NCBI GenBank assembly: GCA_017543805.1 | Contig: JAFYFK010000096.1 | Coordinates: 1 to 16,122 of the forward strand | Direction of reading: 5' to 3' | Source: Bacillota bacterium | GTDB lineage: Bacteria; Bacillota; Clostridia; Peptostreptococcales; Anaerovoracaceae | DNA length: 16,122 nucleotides | In this document: piece after piece, positions 13,610-16,122 of the stretch | How positions within the stretch are numbered: the first letter of the stretch is position 1 | Layout: every line of letters begins with the position of its first letter | Position numbers and translations under genes: made by a program | Notes under the pieces: model-generated | The model's database searches: none | What the model saw: only the letters and a program-made list of their open reading frames with translations | What the model was told of the DNA's origin: nothing

Positions 13610-14608
13610 TCAGCAGATCCTGGGCAGCTGGTCGCCCGCAAGCTTTGTTAGTATCCGTGAGCCACCGAAAGCGGTCCTCATGACAAGTTTGCCGGGGTGG
13701 TTTTCTGTGACAGTCCCGATGACTGCGGCATTCTGCCCTTCCGGCAGGCTGCGCAGCGCTTCAAGCGCTTTTTCGGCAGATTCTGGCGCAACTACAGCAA
13801 GAAGCTTGCCTTCGTTTGCGCAATACAGCGGATCCAGGCCTAAAATGTCGCAGGCTGCCGCCACGCCTTCAGAGACCGGAATATCCTTTTCTCTCAGTTC
13901 GATGGAAAACTTCCTGCCTTCAGTAAACTCGCAGAGCGTCGTGGCCACTCCGCCTCGGGTCGGGTCGCGGAGAACGCGGAGATCCGGACCGAGTCCGTAA
14001 AGAGCCGACGCCAGCCGGTTGAGCGGCGCGCAATCGGAGAGCAGCTCGCCCTGCACTAGGTCGGTGTTTCTCGCAAGCATCACGGCTGCCCCGTGGTCCC
14101 CTGCGGTACCGGAGATAATGACCGTGTCGCCCGGCTTTATAGTGTCCGGGCTGAGCCCGTTATGGCGCATAAAGCCTATGCCGGCGGTGTTGATATATAT
14201 CCCGTCCGCCTTGCCCTTCTCCACGACCTTGGTGTCGCCCGTAACTATCGAGACCCCGGCATTTTTTGCGGTCTCCGCAACGGAGCTTACGATCTTTTTA
14301 AGGTCCTCCATTGGAAAACCTTCTTCAATAATAAACGCCAGAGACAGATATTTCGGCTCCGCGCCGCACATTGCCACGTCGTTAACCGTCCCGCAGACGG
14401 ACAGCTTGCCGATGTTGCCGCCCGGGAAGAAGTACGGGGAGACTACAAAAGAATCCGTCGAAAAAGCGAGCTTTTCGGCCCCGCTGAGCACCGCGCCGTC
14501 GCCGAGCGCCCTCAGGGCGTCGTTATCGAGCATCGGCACTATCATCTCTTCTATTAACGCGGAGGTCTTCTTTCCGCCGCTTCCGTAATCGAGTGTAATT
14601 ACTTCCAT
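13610..14608 (-). CDS. hypE: Hydrogenase maturation carbamoyl dehydratase HypE
   Basis: This 332-residue HypE is of the PurM-like ATP-dependent family. It dehydrates the thiocarbamoyl group placed on its C-terminal cysteine by HypF, giving the thiocyanate that supplies the CN ligands of the NiFe-site iron. The family C-terminus is present (LPRIC, Cys as last residue). The N-terminus ITLDYGSGGKKTSALIEE, the segment DGAVLSGAEKLAFSTDSFVV, and VTGDTKVVEKGKADG and RDPTRGGVATTL are typical. The ATG at 14608 follows the hypD stop by one base and has AGGAG 8 bases upstream. Length is normal. Confidence 0.96.
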   Translation of the reverse strand: MEVITLDYGSGGKKTSALIEEMIVPMLDNDALRALGDGAVLSGAEKLAFSTDSFVVSPYFFPGGNIGKLSVCGTVNDVAMCGAEPKYLSLAFIIEEGFPMEDLKKIVSSVAETAKNAGVSIVTGDTKVVEKGKADGIYINTAGIGFMRHNGLSPDTIKPGDTVIISGTAGDHGAAVMLARNTDLVQGELLSDCAPLNRLASALYGLGPDLRVLRDPTRGGVATTLCEFTEGRKFSIELREKDIPVSEGVAAACDILGLDPLYCANEGKLLAVVAPESAEKALEALRSLPEGQNAAVIGTVTENHPGKLVMRTAFGGSRILTKLAGDQLPRIC

Positions 14609-14609
14609 G

Positions 14610-15638
14610 TTAAATACTCCTGTATTTCCAGGCTGCGGCACAGGCGCCTTCGGAAGAGACCATGCACGGTCCGACGGGGTCTTCCGGCGTGCAGACCTTG
14701 CCGAACAGCGGGCAGCCGTCCGGATGAAGCTTTCCTTTTATTACGTCGCCGCAGCGGCATGCTGTGGGAGTTTCCTCCGGGCCGAATTCCAGCTCAAAGC
14801 GTTTTACAGCGTCGAATTTTGCGAATCCGTCTTTTATGCCGAGGCCGCTCTTCGGGATCTCCCCGAGCCCTCTCCAGACAGTGTCTATGGGCTTAAGGTA
14901 CTTATCGATCATGGCCTTTGCCAGCGGATTGCCTTCCGTGGCAACGGCTCTTGTATACTCGTTTTCTATTTCAGCGCGGCCTTCCTTAAGCTGTTTTAAA
15001 AGCATGGCGACAGCTTTGAGGATGCCCTCGGCCTCAAATCCCGCGACGACGCCAGGCAGATGATACTCGTCAGCGAGAAAGCTGAACCCATCGCTGCCGA
15101 TAATTACAGCCACATGGCCCGGGCAGAGAAATCCGTCGATGCAGAAATCAGGCTGTACGGCAAGCGTCCTGAGCACAGGCTCGCAGGTCTTGAGCATGGG
15201 AAGGATCGTAAAGTTATCGATGTCCAGCGCTGCTGCGTCACCGACCGCTGCTGCTGTCCCCGGAGCCGTTGTTTCAAAGCCGACGCCCAGGAAGACGACC
15301 TGCTTATCCGGGTTCTCCTGAGCTATTTTGATAGCGTCGGTCGGAGAAAAGACTACCCTCACCTGAGCCCCGTCAGCCATCCTGCGGCGCAGATTGTCCC
15401 CGCGCGAGCTTCCGGGAACGCGCACCATGTCGCCGTATGTCGTTATTATCACATCAGGCCGCATGGAAAGCTTTAGTATCTGGTCGATGTAATTCGACGG
15501 CGTGACGCAGACCGGGCATCCGGGGCCGGACACCAATTCAACGCCTTCCGGAAGCATGCTTCGTATTCCGGACTTCGCGATGGACATGGTATGGGTCCCG
15601 CATATCTCCATAAGCTGGATCTTTCCGTCCGCAGTCAT
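14610..15638 (-). CDS. hypD: Hydrogenase maturation scaffold HypD
   Basis: This 342-residue HypD is the [4Fe-4S] protein that, with HypC, carries the Fe(CN)2CO unit before transfer to the large subunit. Motifs in order: MEICGTHTMSIAKSGIRSML (10-29), SGPGCPVCVTPSNYID (37-52), FLGVGFETTAPG, and GFLCPGHVAVIIG. The C-terminal cysteines of the cluster region are in ACRCGDV, DGCPLFGKVC and GPCMVSSEGAC. It is about 30 residues shorter at the N-terminus than E. coli-type HypD because the CGTHT motif begins at residue 13. An in-frame stop six codons upstream rules out extension. The ATG overlaps the hypC stop (ATGA) and has GGAGG 9 bases before it. Confidence 0.95.
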   Translation of the reverse strand: MTADGKIQLMEICGTHTMSIAKSGIRSMLPEGVELVSGPGCPVCVTPSNYIDQILKLSMRPDVIITTYGDMVRVPGSSRGDNLRRRMADGAQVRVVFSPTDAIKIAQENPDKQVVFLGVGFETTAPGTAAAVGDAAALDIDNFTILPMLKTCEPVLRTLAVQPDFCIDGFLCPGHVAVIIGSDGFSFLADEYHLPGVVAGFEAEGILKAVAMLLKQLKEGRAEIENEYTRAVATEGNPLAKAMIDKYLKPIDTVWRGLGEIPKSGLGIKDGFAKFDAVKRFELEFGPEETPTACRCGDVIKGKLHPDGCPLFGKVCTPEDPVGPCMVSSEGACAAAWKYRSI

Positions 15639-15907
15639 CAGTAACGGCCTCCGTTAGCGCGTATCTCAGCCATCGCCTGACCGAGCTCCGCAAGGGCCGC
15701 GTCAAGCTCATCGTAACTTTCGAGATCCGCCTCAGCCTGCGCGGGGTCGACCTTTTCTATCGCGAAACCGGCGTGCAGCATTATGTAGTCACCGAGTTTT
15801 GGTTCTTTTATAAAGTCGAGGCGCAGCTCGCGGGTTATTCCGCCGCGTTCGCCGACGCCGATGTTTCCGTCTATTTTTATAAGTTTAAGAGGCACCGCAA
15901 GGCACAT
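15638..15907 (-). CDS. hypC: Hydrogenase assembly chaperone HypC
   Basis: This 89-residue HypC/HybG/HupF family chaperone begins MCLAVPLKLIKIDG with the essential Cys2, which with HypD binds the iron being fitted with CN and CO ligands. The second motif GDYIMLHAGFAIEKVDP (about 39-55) is also canonical. The C-terminal third is helical and Ala/Glu-rich. AGGAGG lies just upstream, and the stop overlaps hypD by four bases. Confidence 0.96.
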   Translation of the reverse strand: MCLAVPLKLIKIDGNIGVGERGGITRELRLDFIKEPKLGDYIMLHAGFAIEKVDPAQAEADLESYDELDAALAELGQAMAEIRANGGRY

Positions 15908-15917
15908 AATTTCCTCC

Positions 15918-16122
15918 TTATTTCTTCGTCTGATATTTTGCGATCAGGGTCTGGCCGAGGCTTATGCCTTCGTCATTTGTCGAGACCCGGTTATGATGAT
16001 AGACCTTAAATCCGTTATTTTCAAGGATTTTGGGCAGTCTTTTCATCATGTACAGATTCTGGAAGGTTCCGCCGGAGAGAACGACTCTGTCGAGGCTTGT
16101 CGCTTCTTTCATCAATGACGCG
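15918..16122 (-). CDS. hypF: Carbamoyltransferase HypF, C-terminal end only
   Basis: The frame is open to the window edge and gives the last 67 residues of the protein; the N-terminal acylphosphatase, zinc-finger and YrdC-like domains lie outside. The visible motifs LDRVVLSGGTFQNLYMMKRL and NDEGISLGQTLIAKY match the C-terminal end of the HypF Kae1-like carbamoyltransferase domain. HypF uses carbamoyl phosphate and ATP to carbamoylate HypE. The stop is 10 bases before hypC, consistent with one hypF-C-D-E transcript. Confidence 0.93.
   Translation of the reverse strand, partial: ASLMKEATSLDRVVLSGGTFQNLYMMKRLPKILENNGFKVYHHNRVSTNDEGISLGQTLIAKYQTKK

Noticed and set aside
1..16122. CRISPR arrays, tRNA or rRNA genes, insertion sequences and phage genes.
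   Set aside because: No regularly spaced repeats, RNA-gene signatures, transposase or integrase motifs were seen on either strand.

Overview
All genes in this 16.1 kb window lie on the minus strand, so the biological order runs from high to low coordinates. The organism is most likely an anaerobic, Gram-positive-type member of the Clostridia. The evidence is strong AGGAGG-type ribosome binding sites, frequent GTG/TTG starts, a secreted NagZ-type glycosidase with S-layer homology (SLH) repeats, and a ferredoxin-type energy-converting [NiFe] hydrogenase. The species cannot be named from the sequence.

Layout, upstream to downstream. (1) 16122-13610: a [NiFe]-hydrogenase maturation cluster, hypF (3' end only), hypC, hypD, hypE. 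(2) 13593-10768: a secreted GH3 beta-N-acetylglucosaminidase with SLH repeats and an unassigned C-terminal domain, starting 16 bases after hypE. (3) 10641-9679: a diguanylate cyclase with intact GGDEF and I-site, behind its own candidate promoter. (4) 9678-9538: a short regulatory gap where a strong sigma-A-like promoter overlaps a terminator hairpin. (5) 9537-985: a 14-gene operon for a group 4, Mbh-like membrane-bound [NiFe] hydrogenase fused to Mrp-type antiporter modules. Its order is 30 kDa subunit, NiFe large subunit, hypA, MrpE, MrpF, MrpG, MbhD-like, MbhE-like, MrpB, MrpC, MrpD/MbhH-like, NuoH/MbhM-like, NiFe small subunit, six-cluster polyferredoxin. (6) 923-958: a strong terminator. 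(7) 861-1: the 5' part of a multi-TM sensor protein that runs off the window.

How the genes work together: by family knowledge, reduced ferredoxin would give electrons to the polyferredoxin. They would pass through the small-subunit [4Fe-4S] cluster to the NiFe site, where protons are reduced to H2. The NuoH-like and Mrp-like membrane subunits would use the released energy to move H+ and/or Na+. HypA delivers nickel, and HypC/D/E/F build the Fe(CN)2CO moiety. HypB is not in the window, nor is a large-subunit endopeptidase; the latter is probably unnecessary because the large subunit ends exactly at the usual cleavage point.

The most unusual points are the six-cluster polyferredoxin in place of the usual two-cluster subunit, the long C-terminal extension on the MrpD-like subunit (probably standing in for MbhI), the altered GCxC motif in the small subunit, the promoter whose predicted start falls inside a terminator stem, and the unassigned C-terminal domain of the GH3 enzyme.
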